Positions 39,573-51,864 of a DNA stretch of 64,000 bases are shown here, piece after piece. The DNA is from Aphis gossypii (taxonomy: Eukaryota > Arthropoda > Insecta > Hemiptera > Aphididae), in NCBI RefSeq assembly GCF_020184175.1, contig NC_065532.1, positions 23,374,001 to 23,438,000 on the forward strand, in the 5' to 3' direction. The notes under the pieces were generated by a model. It was not told where the DNA came from, did not search any database, and saw only the letters and a list, made by a program, of their open reading frames with translations. The translations under genes were made by a program, and so were the position numbers. The number at the start of each line of letters is the position of its first letter. Position 1 is the first letter of the stretch.

Positions 39573-40853
39573 CTGATCTTGAGTTAATAATTTAATTTTC
39601 AGTGGCTCAGTGCATACTAAAAATTGTCTTGTATGTTAAAATTCTATTTCACCATTAATATGAGTTATTAAGGTTTAATGTGTATGTTAATATTGGACAA
39701 TAGTTAAATAGCTATTTCTTACTCTTAGGTATGATAACATTATTAGTTAGTTGGTTAAAAGTGTTAAGTGGTTTGTTAAAATATTATTTAAAGTTATAGT
39801 TACCCACTTGAACAATTAAATATTTCAGTGAAAAATATTATTCCTAAACTGTGCATAGATTAATGTAAACCTAGTGTAATTTACTCAATTATACAAGTAT
39901 ATTGTGTATATTAATAAGAGATATAATAAAAAAGATACAACCACTGTACAATATAAATTGTATTTTGTATGGTTATAAAGTTTATCATAAAATTACAAAT
40001 TCTCTCGACTTAAATATATCCATTGAGTTTGAACTTACTTATAATATTCAAGTATACATTAAGTTTTGTATTTCCATAGAATATGCATATTATGACATTA
40101 ATAAATTATAATATACCTATGATGAAGTTTGCTGTTAAAGTAACATGAATTATTTCAATTTTTGATCCTGAGCAAAATAATGAATATATTGATTTTTACA
40201 GTGTGTTTTTTTTTGTCATTGCATTTTATTACAGCCAATATGCTTCATACTTTCAATACATTTTCTGGAAGGAAAGTGCATCTAATTGGTGGGTTTGATT
40301 ATAAAAATATCCAGTATTTTTTTTAATAAGAAAAATAAACAAAAAATAATTACAGAAAACGGTTATTTTTACAAAAAAAAAAACCTGTTACTATAGCAGT
40401 ACTGAAACATTGACTTATTTAGGCATGCTTTATATAATTATTGATAATTTTCACTGTCCGTCAATGTGTTAATTGAAAAAATATTTATGTATACCTAGGT
40501 TATCTATTGATTGATCGCCTTAATGATTGTTATGTATTACTATACAATATAACTATATATGTTTAACCAAAAAATAATAATAACTACAAAAATAAATTGT
40601 TTTAATCAAGCAAAATATACTGTAGGCAGTGGTAATTAATATATTACTATTTTAAGGTAATTTCTTAAAACCTTATTAGACCTAATCTTTAGTTTACACT
40701 GATATATGATAAACATATTCGTAAAACATTATAGGTCTAAGTTTCTGATTACAGTTTAGATATATGACTTTAAAAAGAGATTGATATATGATATTACATG
40801 TAAACAAAGAACCTTGCAAGTTTTATACAACTAGCTTCATTTTACGTACTTAC

Positions 40854-40896
40854 CGAAGTTCTTATAGATGAGTCCTTTGTCTGGTGGACTGTCCAT
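40854..40896 (-). CDS. Putative first coding exon of unidentified minus-strand gene
   Basis: The ATG at 40896-40894 is preceded in frame by a TAA five codons upstream, so the start is well defined. The reading is MDSPPDKGLIYKNF plus one base, ending in a near-perfect donor TTCG/GTAAGTACG (GT at 40853-40852). The joined reading with the 39.5-kb exon gives ...YKNF-V-NYYPY.... There is no signal peptide; the start is acidic and Pro-rich, suggesting an intracellular N-terminus. The 5' leader (about 40897-40940) is also more balanced than its flanks. Its promoter is not seen and may lie to the right, perhaps in the 57- or 63-kb islands. No known family is recognised. Confidence 0.5.
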
Positions 40897-41440
40897 GACA
40901 GAGTAAATTTATGACGTTTAGTGTCGAGAGGTCGAACTTCTTTATTGAATTTCAGAATTTTTTAATTAAAATTTTAAAATACTTATAATATTTATTATAA
41001 TTTATAACGACACCCTTGTATTAAAATTATATATATGTTAATATTTATTGTTATTTATTACTGATAGTGATATTGTTTTAATTAATAATATCATATCATA
41101 ATGATTTTGTACAATTTAAGTGTGTAGGTATTATTATATATTTTGGGTTAATTTATAAAATAAAATAATTATATTTTTCATATTTCTAATAAATTATTTC
41201 CTAGTAACTAAGACATTGAATATACACTCAATTATGCTATATTTTAGGACTTATGCCAGAATATACAAATTGAATTTAATAAACTTAAAAATAAGTTATA
41301 ATTTAGTTTTATTATTATTTTTATTAGTCTCTTAAATGCATAAATTATATGTACACATTATTTATACATTACATAAGATTTAAATATGTTCACATTTTAA
41401 TTTAGCCCATTGAACATCTAATGTTTTACAATCTAATACT

Positions 41441-41467
<27 letters not shown>
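41441..41467. repeat. (TA)n microsatellite
   Basis: Uninterrupted 27-bp TA tract. Confidence 0.9.
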
Positions 41468-41471
<4 letters not shown>

Positions 41472-44176
41472 TGCCGCTTTATAGCAGTTTAATTTCAAAA
41501 CATACCTATGTAAAAAGTAATTATTTACATGCCTATTCAATATATCTATGGAATAAGATCAATTAATATGTTTCAAAGTAAAGTTTTGATAATTGAAGTA
41601 AATAAAAATAATTATTTCACCCAATATAATTATTTTTATAATTAAATTAAACATAATTTCACCACAAAAATTATGATTGTATTATTAGGTTACTAAAAAT
41701 TATATACAATATAGTGAAAATTAATGTTTTTTTTTTTTTTGTTGCTTTAATTAAAATGTTTGAATTTGTAGTTTTAGCATCATCATTGTCAATAATTATT
41801 TTATTGATTTTTAATCATATAATGTTTTGTTTATTTATTTTTATGATATACTAAATCTGACGTTCAAATAACAAAGCTGATAATAAAAACATTCCGAATT
41901 TGATTTTATACTATACACATTCAAAATATTTAAGAAGACATAGGTTAATCATGAACTTTCTCAAACTATTTAATTTTGAATTTTTAGATTTTTTTTTCTT
42001 AACTTGAAAAAACTAACAAACTAACCTAAATAAATACAAATAGTATGAAAATTAACTAAACAAAAATAAAAATAAATAATAATAACTGTTGTTTTTGTTC
42101 TCAAACATTTCAAACTTGAGTTAAAATATTCAAACTACCTATTCGAAATATTCATATTTCTTAAGACTCGAGGGTTTGAGAACCCAATAACCCATCCTTT
42201 TATTTAAATAATATTCTGTTTGTTTAATGTAAAACTAGATCAGACATTATTCCACTAAATTTCCCAGATTAATTCATATATAATATTAAGCATACGTTAA
42301 GATACCAATGATGTTTAATTATAAAAGTTATGGTTACTGATAGATTAAGTAACTTTAGATTTTTAATTATATACATCTATTAATTTATTAATTATAAGCA
42401 TATAAAGATATAATTATTATCTTATGATATATTATCCAAAGTTATATGTGTACTTATTGTATGGCATAATGTATTGATGAAAAGGTTCATTAATTTTGTA
42501 TTTTGAATATAGAACAACAAATAATTACGTTTTTAGTGAGAAATAGCTTTCAATATAATCGATCAATATATGAAATTTATTTTCAAGCATGTTCAAATAC
42601 GTGGTTGGAATACTTTTGAAAACCCAAAGGACTATATGATATATAAAATTAAAACGTCTCTTTATAATGTTGAACGACTTGGGTTATATAAATAAATTGT
42701 ATGATAAGCGACTCTTAAAAACGTATTCAAATATATTTTTTAATAAAATTCATTTTTAAATTTTACTCTTAAACTTTTTAACAGCTTAAATTTTTTGCTT
42801 GATTTAGAAATTACTAAACGATATCTAAAAATAAATATTCTTATCTTTATAATACCACAATCTGTATGAATAAATAACAAATAATGTGATTGGCGTTTAA
42901 ACGTTGTTAATGGAATTGTTTTTTTTTTTCTGAATTCATTGTTAAAAAGTTTATATAATATAATTAATGTAATGCTTTTTATAGTAAAATTTTCTTTGAC
43001 ATGCATTTGTTTACAAATTATCAGTATTTACACATTGTATACACTTTATTACAAAATGTATGTTCTACTTTGAATGGTTTATGTTAAATGCGATTTTAAA
43101 GATTGAATATTAATTTAAATTCATCAGAGTACATACAGCTATTATCTAAACATAATTTTTCAAGTATCGCTAACATTAACAACAGAGTACTAAATCATTT
43201 TTGAGAATATTGTCGTCCATTGAGATACAGCTACTATATTGATATGTGTCTACGGTTATGACTATAGTATGAAGAATAACGGCTGTAGGCGTGTAATCAG
43301 GTATGACGTGTAGTTTTTTAGAGACTAGAAGGAAAAATAAGAACTATAATAAGTGGACCTTAATCGAAAAGGCTGTAACTAAAATAGGACTATAAGCCCG
43401 GACAAATCAAAAAATAAACCTTCCAACTGAATTAGCTAATAATAGAATTATTATTTAGTTTTCAATATTTGATATACGTACATACATTATTTCTTGCCAA
43501 ATACCACTTATTTAGTTAACACTTTTTTGACGCGAGAATAAATAAAATTGATGAATTATGTTCGAGTGCTTGTAATAAATCTATTTTCGATGGCTTCATT
43601 AATGTACGTTTTCATTTGAAGGCGTAATATATAATAAATTCTTATAATTTATTATTTGCAACGATGGTAGATTATGTTACCTATCCAAAATATATATTAG
43701 ACAACGAAACTCTGTTACAACGAGACAATTGATAAAAAAAATTATTAATTAGTGATATCATTACTGTAATTTTTTTTCCATACCATAGAAGATAATAACA
43801 CTGTTGTTTTATTACGCAGTGATGGTAAACTAATTGTATAGCTATCGATTTGCACAAGGATGTTTTGAAAAGCACATTTAAATTAGTTTAAACATTATTA
43901 AAGTTATTTTATTATAAAATGCGTAGCCAGTGATTAATATTTCAAGATTATGATACATTCTTCAAGTTAAAATGTATAAAGTGCGTCTAACTTGTTTATA
44001 ATACTATAGATTAAAGAGTTTTGTTTTCGTTTATAATTTATTGATTTTCTTGCATAATAATATAAACAATGTTTATTTAAAATAAAACATCTATATAATA
44101 TTTTTTTAAAGACAAAACCGATAGGTATGTAAACAAAAATTATAATAAATATCAATTTAAATTATTAATTACAGGG

Positions 44177-44200
44177 ATATATATATATATATATATATAT
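44177..44200. repeat. (AT)12 microsatellite
   Basis: Twelve AT units followed by GTGT. Confidence 0.9.
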
Positions 44201-44755
44201 GTGTACCAATCCAGTAATCTCATAAAAGATTTTAATAAATGAATTGTGCATAGTATAGAATACAATAAGTATAATATAATTTATATGTATTTTACATAAC
44301 ACTTATAAATAAACAAAATAATATGAATATTTTTTTACCTTAGGAATAAAATAAAAAAATACTACGTTCGTAGTGTTGAATTATTACTGAACTATTATGG
44401 TGTCATATAAGTTTGGAAAAATAATTTCAGTATTTTTTTTTTTTTACCAGTATAGTTTAGTATTTTTTTTAAATTTACGTTTTTATTATTACAAAAGACT
44501 ATTTTATCTTCAGGCGCAAAACGAGAAAACGAAACAAAAGTTTCACTAACATTTTTCGGTAAATCTCAATTATAAACTTTCGCAAAAGCATCCGCTAGTC
44601 GGAAATTAAAAAAAATTTTACAACTTTGGTGACACCCATATTTAATGACACCTTATAAACGAAATCTTAATCGAATGAATAACAAAGCTTAGTCTTAAAA
44701 ATATTTATATTATAATACATTAATTACCTTTTTACCGATTTAAAGTATCTTTAAA

Positions 44756-44892
44756 GGGGGGTTTAGGGGTTCAACCCCCCCTGAAATTGGTTGGTATGAG
44801 CATTGATTTTGGTTGTTATAATTTTATATATAATATTATTATCATATATTTTTTGTAACCCCCTTCGAAATTAATTTCTATATACGCCACTG
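44756..44892 (-). mobile_element. Probable DNA-transposon end fragment
   Basis: Read on the minus strand it starts CAGTGGCGTATATAG at 44892. Within 140 bp it carries a G-run/C-run dyad (GGGGGG 44756-44761, CCCCCCC 44775-44781 on plus) of the GGGGTTGAACCCC type. CAGTGGCG termini with such G-rich subterminal sequence are common in hAT-like elements. No matching opposite terminus or target duplication was found, so only one end is supported. Confidence 0.4.
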
Positions 44893-45063
44893 TAAGATAT
44901 ATTAATAAGTAATTTATTAATTTGTATTTTGTTTTCCTTATTGTTATTCAAATAGCTATTTATATAAAACTATTATTTCTAGTCGTAGTGTAATTCAAAC
45001 CACTATGTACCATTGGGCCCAGGCCCGTTTTATTCAATCATTTAATTATTTGAATAAACAATA

Positions 45064-45081
45064 TTATTATTATTATTATTA
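45064..45081. repeat. (ATT)n microsatellite
   Basis: Short trinucleotide tract of about six units. Confidence 0.8.
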
Positions 45082-48000
45082 TATTTATATTCTTTTAAAA
45101 TTAATAAATATATTATGTGCAATGAATTATAACTTTGTTAGTATTCAAAAATTGATTCGTTTCGAAAACTTAATAAAAAAAAAAGTCATTATATATGTTA
45201 CAAGTGTTTAGTGCGAAATTATTCAGGTTACGCTTAAATAATATATACGATGGCTATACGCAAATATTAAATAAATTAAAATTCTTAATTTATATTTTAT
45301 ATTTTACCATAGATAAATGAAGTGCCTTTTTTCTCTTCTAAAAAGTATAATATAAATAAATATAATATTTTTGTAAATTTACTCGCATTTACAATGACAA
45401 AAGTACAAATAACCATTTGAAAAATTACTACAAAAATCGCTAGTTTTACCTATTGAGTATATTACATTATATTATTTATACAACTAAATACATACAAACT
45501 GAGCTCGACTTAGGTTGTTAAGATCAAATTAAAATTGATGCTGTATTTGTATTAATTACTCACAAGTCATAAATCATGAGTGCCTTTGACCTGTATTTCT
45601 ATATACAGAATATGTTTTTATGCTATTTGTGGTATAATTCAGTATGATAGTAAGCTTCATTAATGTGACACAATGTTGAGAGTATCACGCTTAAAAGTCA
45701 CTTAAAGAATGCACCATTTGTATGTAAAATAATAAGTCACGAACAGTTAAAATTTTTCAACAATTTTTATGACAATATAATATGAAAGTGCTAAGAAAAA
45801 AAAAGCATTAACGTCTCGCTGTCTTTGGTATGAATTGTTCTATTATTGGTATTGAATAATTCCAACCCCTATTTTAATTTATTTGAATCAATGCAGAGTG
45901 GATAATTGCAGCTGTCGTATTATATTACTTCGCATACGCATATTATATTTAGATCGAAAGTATAATCGTTTTACAGAAGTAAATCATGAATGAGTTTATT
46001 CGCGATTCAATAATATTATATTTTGAATAGATAATTTACGTTTTAATGTTTCGCTTTATTTCTCATTGTTTGAAGACAATTTATATTTTTGAATAAGATA
46101 AAAGGAAATACTATATTATAAAAGAAAAAAATAATTATGTTTCATATAAAACATAAGTATGTAAAACTCGATTTGTCTCTATTATAGTACTGAGAGTTTT
46201 TTTTCAAATATAGACATTTTATACCGATGTGGGTAGATCTAATGAAAATCCTTTCAAGCAAATAAAATAAAATTCGTATTTAATGCCTAACTTTAAATAT
46301 TTTGGCTAAATAATTGCACCAGATACGTATTAAAAATATTAGATAGGTATGCAATAAGTATATTGAATTATCCAATAACATATTATTTTGTTCGATATAA
46401 AATTATTATCTTAACCTTAAGGATATAAATAAAATAAAAATAATAGGACAAAAAGACGAAGCAAATTGAAACTTTTGAATGCCGATACTTGACGTTCTTT
46501 TTAACTCAAGTTATGTAGCTCTGTGCAAAAAGGCATTTTCATTGTATGATTGGAAATGTTTTATCGAAGAGGTTACACAGTTCAAAAATAATGTAATAAA
46601 AAACTTTTTGTCAAATAAAATATTTTAAATCTATAATTTTCTTATTGTACCATGTTTATGTATTTTTATATATTTGTCTGCTGATTTAAAATAATCTCAA
46701 ATTTTAATAATATGCATAACCATAACGCATTAAATAAAAACGTTTCTAGTTATTATTAAATGTTGAGTTTAAATTGTGGTTTTTCAAAATAAAAAGATTA
46801 TTTCCATGGTGTTTATTTGAGATATATCAACGTAAGTTTTAATAACAATACCTATATATGAAAAACTCTCTACAGTTTTAAAATGCATTCAACTAGGTAA
46901 CCCATTCGAATAAATGATTTCTTTATACAGTCAACTTGGCCACTTGGTATTGTTCTGCTTTATTTTATAGTTATGAGGATGCGCTTTTTCGAATGTCAAG
47001 ACATCAAGCCATAGTGTTTCACACTATTAGAGTGTTCTTTTGCTTACACTATTATTATTGTTGCTTTTTCACGATTTTTTTTTTTTAATTGCATGATATT
47101 ATATTATGTATAGAATAGTGTAATATTTACTAATAATTTTCTCTGTTGCCATCACATGCTGTGATGTATGTATACAAAGTCCATAAAACAATATTAATAA
47201 TTATTGTTATTTTTTAAAAATTTTAGTACCTATTTAAGTATTTTGTACGAACTATAGTAATTAAACTTAAAACAATTTAAAATATTTAAATAGTTTAGTA
47301 CATAATATGTAATTTAGATAGATAATAAACTAAATTTATTCTACTATAATTACGAGTATATCTAGAATTGTGTTTTATTCTTTATAATATTATAATTTAT
47401 AATAATAATATAGTATATTTTATTGTCAATATAATAATATATTATTGATATTATTTATAATTTAATTTATGGTAGCTATTATAATAGATAAAATAATACG
47501 CTATTTTACTTCTAAACTTCTTTTAAAAGTCAACTGTAAAATTTTGTCTTATTATCAATAATATTATGTAATATTAGATAATCATACAATTTTTTTTTCA
47601 AATAGTCTTAAATAGTATTTTTTATTTGTTATACAGAGTTCAATAAAATATAATCAACTAGATTTTGTTAATTATAAATGATTATGAGTAAATAATATAC
47701 CTAAATTATTTTTCATTTTTTTTTTTATTTTAAGCATAATATAAATACTATTTTTTACTATATTATGTTAATAATTTTTAACTTATTATCAATTATTAAT
47801 ACTACCAGATCTTAAACTTGGTTATCTATTGGGACTGTTGATTTTTAAATAACCGTGATGAGATAAAACTGTTAATTTTTGAAACGAACAAGTAATTTTT
47901 TTTATTTACTTTCCTATAAGTTATAAATACTCGTATTATACAACCCCTGCATTGCGTTGAAATGTGATTCATCATTATATTTTTTAATCGTGTTATATAA

Positions 48001-49222
48001 TAAGAATAATAATATTTAATAATTATATTATTGTATATTATAGTATATAAATTAAATTAAAACAATTATAAAGGTCATTTGAAATCATTTATACGTTAGA
48101 TAAACCATTCACAAGATATTCGATAAATTTATATAAATACATTTTTAATATTTTCCCCGATTTTCAGATTATACATTATACAGGTTTTTTTTAAGATGTA
48201 TTTTCTAAGACCTTTGTCTTAATAACAGACTACAAAAATATGTTACGTGTATAATTTGTTTTCTTTCTTTCTTTCTAGATTTTATCAATATTTAGTAAAT
48301 TATTTCGTCTTCTATTGATACTTAACTTAGTTTTTCATTCCTTAATTTGGATCAATGTTTTGGAAAAATCTATTTTCATTTTTCTTTCAACCTAATTCTA
48401 AAATTTAAGTTTATATTTACAGAGAATCGTTATAACTTATAATATACCAGGACCATTACTGACTCGTAAATGCAGTTTAAAACCAAGCTTCTAAAGCAAT
48501 CAATATATATTTTGTTTTACCTTAAGGGGACTGGAGCGTAATCCATTGTAAGGAGTAAAAACTAGGCATTTTATGTGGCATGTATATCCGGGTCATGTCA
48601 ATGTGTTGGAAGTAAATGAATATTAGTATGTGTAAATCGTAATTGTGTACTCTCCGAACTATACTATCCATGCAAAAACCGGTTTTATAAAATTATAACC
48701 ATTGTTATTAGACCTGCTGCAATTCCTCGAATCTACAATAACTGATTATTACGAAAACATAATAATATTATTATTTTATATCTAATTGATCCAATATTAT
48801 AATCAACGATATAAATATGGGTCATTGACACAAAAATGAATAGTCTATTATTATATTTATGAATATAAATTTTGGTTTATAACGATTTTACAAAGATATT
48901 ATCGTAATTTATAATAAATAAATCGTAACCCATTTATTTTATAAATTAATTTTATAAATTTTAAATGAATAATGATGATTGAGTATTCTATATGGAATAT
49001 AGAAAAAAAAATATCAAGCTATTAGGAACCTTGTATTACATTTTCAAATTTTTTGACCCCGCAGAGAGAATATTTTGAAAAAAAAGTTATAGTGTATAAT
49101 ATATAATGCGTATATAAACATTCTATGAACATTTAATGAATGTATATTATAAAAATATATAAATTGATTTTGTCGAAAACTATAATTTTACGTAAATAAT
49201 TCAATTTTTTCCCTAAATATAT

Positions 49223-50495
49223 TTATAGTATTATGCATATTTTTTTACCAATTAACTTCGAGTATATGACACCATGCATTTTTAAGCTATGTTTGAATCC
49301 ATCGACAATTATGTCAGCTTCCATGGCCGTAGAAGGTCCGTTCCAATTTTGAAAGCAATGATGAGGTGCTGGTTCTTTTTCACGTTTTTTTGCCGAATAA
49401 CACACACAACAAAATTTATTTCTTACTCCAAAAAATAATACTTTTTTTGTCACTGCTCCAATAATACAAGCCTATTTAAAATAATAATACATACATTATT
49501 TTATTAAAAATATAACAATTTTATAATATTATTTAAGTATAATACATGTAACAATAAATATTACGTACAACGCCAGATAACGCATTATAATTGGTTTTGT
49601 ATGATCTCTTACTCCAAGCACCATCGGCTATAACGGCGATTTGAGGACGGCCACTTTGATCTACATCTCCCCTTTCAATAGCTAGTTTTCTTTCTTCTTT
49701 ACCTGCTTCTATCATTCCATCCAATGCAATTTGATGTGTGTAATTATATACATTTGTGTGTACTTCTTGATATTTTCTATTCGACATCATCGGCATGTTT
49801 AAAGTTGCTGCAAATTCTCAAGCTGTGTGTATCCTTGACCATATTGACGATAGCAGAAACGACAGCCATATTAATATCTATAATACTATCCGAAGGATCT
49901 TCACTATAAATATTTTCCTTTTTACCGCACACCTTGCAAGTAAATACAAAAGTACTAAAAAATCCTTTCCTAATCTCATTTACAACTTTAGGTCACTGAA
50001 TGTACAGTCAAATCCTTCATGCTTTATTGATTGAATAGAGTCAAAAATATGTTTAATATTGACAAATCTCCTTCCCACTATATCCTCCAATGAATTATTT
50101 ATTTCTATAGTATTATCATCCTCTATTGATACACTTGACTTAAATAATTGCTTTGGAATTAACTTGCAAGAGTTTATCGGAGTAGAAGTAAAAATTGATC
50201 GAGTTTGATTACAATTTTCTAAATATGAAGATTCGATATTTGAAGTACTTGGTAATTCAGTAATACGATGTATGTCATTGTCAGTTGAAATTTCATTATT
50301 ACGTATTTGTGTAGGAATATTTTTCTAAATAAAATTAAAAATTATAAAAATTAAATTAAATTTACATTATGAATAAATATATTTTTGGTTAAAATAAATA
50401 ATAAATAAACTTACTGCAGATTTACGCGATTCTAATAACGATGGATTCCCTTTTCTTTTTTTAATTTTGCTCGGGTATTTTCTAGTTTTTGCCAT
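49223..50495 (-). pseudogene. Broken Mutator-like transposase-related gene
   Basis: Exon 1 (50495-50415) encodes MAKTRKYPSKIKKRKGNPSL, a basic N-terminus, and ends at donor GCA/GTAAGT. Exon 2 (50324-49569) follows a TTTAG acceptor, and exon 3 (49471-49223) follows TAAATAG. All introns are under 100 bp and phase 0. Diagnostic segments are DGAWSKRSYKTNYNALSG in exon 2, and GVRNKFCCVC and WNGPSTAMEADIIVDGFKHS in exon 3. These match, from memory, the Mutator-like transposase domain family (Pfam PF20700) abundant in aphids. Breaks: three single-base frameshifts in exon 2 (near 49988, 49840 and 49818; the first leads to a stop at 49982-49980), and the 3' half of the domain is missing after YSKLI, where a GTAAAA donor-like sequence begins. 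The low number of lesions suggests a fairly recent death. No terminal repeats or target duplication were located. Confidence 0.75.
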
Positions 50496-51777
50496 TTTTA
50501 ATATTTGATTCACAATAAATTAATAATAAAAAACACGTAAATAATAACTAAATATATTTAGTAGTACAGTCGCGGCTGTAGAGACAATGTTTACGGCTTG
50601 ACGTGCAGTAAAGTAATGAATCAATGAATGTCATAACTCATATTTTAATATTTGTAAATAATTCTAAATTATATTAGAAAAATATTAATATTTCGAATGT
50701 CTAGACACTCTAGACAAACATTTAATAAAACCTATTACCTATATATTTATACATATTTTATATTACAATAATAATCACTAATCAGTTTTATTTGATTCCC
50801 CGAATAATACCGATCGCATTGTATAGGGGCATAATAGTGAGCAGATACCTACGTAGTACGTACGTCGTATACGTCTGTCGTTTTACCTACGCGCATGCAC
50901 ATGTCAAATACTTATTTCCTTATAAAATTACAAACATTTTTTTCTTCAAAAAATACTGTCAGTGACTTCCATCACTACGCTCAGTAGGATTTTTCGATTT
51001 CAATTTTGAAAACAGATTTGAATTTTCCACTAAATTTACTATGATTTGACTGTCGTACTTTTTTCATATTCTATATCAATTAAATTTAATACGAATTATG
51101 AATATGATCTAATTTTACTCTTTTTGTCAGTATATTTCTAAGTAAAAAAAAAAATAAAAAAAATAAAATAAAATTGTGAAAGCATAGATAATTTAGTGAC
51201 AAATCCAAATCTGTATTTAAAATTAATATCGGAACATTATGTTGGAAGTAATGATGGAAGTCGTGAGCTATGTTTTCGACCAAAAATGAATCATGCTCCA
51301 GCCCCCTTAATCTATAATTGATGATTATGAATTTATATTTAATATTTAATAACTAAATCGTATTTCTTTTTTTTTTTTCGGAACGCTTTTAAACAATAGC
51401 ATTAATGACAATAAGAAAAGTGAATTTAAATTTAAAAAAAAAAACTGAAAGAAAACAATTTTACCAATTATAGTTTAATCCATTTTTTAATTTTTAATTT
51501 ATAATATTGTTATAGAACGTTAAATATTCATTATTTAAATTTGGGTTATTATTCAGTTATCTACTCTTCAAATGATTTTATAATTTTTCATGAATAAATT
51601 ACTATTAAAAAAAAATGTTGCTCAATATTGTTTTCTTTAAATTTCTATAACATATTTTTTTTTTACAAATCTTTTGATTTAAAAAAAATACAATATCTTA
51701 ATGCCGATAAAAGTCTACAACTTATACATAACTATTATAAATAATATTCACATTAAACTGTTTGAGAAAGGATCACA

Positions 51778-51864
51778 ATGTTGAGCCGACAACCAGGGGG
51801 CCAACAGGATATCGTGCCAATGGACGTTAAACAGACAGCATATTATACCATAACACAATTATAA
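51778..51864 (+). CDS. Small open frame in an isolated GC-rich patch
   Basis: ATG followed by 27 codons and TAA: MLSRQPGGQQDIVPMDVKQT and then a Tyr/Thr/Ile tail. The first 21 codons are far more GC-rich than everything around them. They have a protein-like Gln/Gly/Pro composition, whereas the tail looks like read-through into spacer. There is no convincing donor at the boundary. It could be a genuine exon fragment, a small peptide gene, or a piece of an old mobile element. No family is recognised. Confidence 0.2.
   Translation: MLSRQPGGQQDIVPMDVKQTAYYTITQL

Larger units (their letters stand above)
40950..49200. other. AT-rich spacer or 5' intron
   Basis: No supported exon. It contains (TA)n at 41.44 kb, (AT)12 at 44.18 kb, an ATT tract at 45.06 kb, a TTTC tract near 48.26 kb, very AT-rich hairpin-prone DNA at 47.1-48.1 kb and a transposon-like end at 44.9 kb. 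ATG-led frames here (e.g. minus 43967-44155, 43681-43875) are Ile/Tyr/Lys-rich chance frames. Confidence 0.5.

Noticed and set aside
49000..51000. Terminal inverted repeats bounding the Mutator-like gene
   Set aside because: Searched by eye on both sides; no convincing pair or 9-bp duplication was found.
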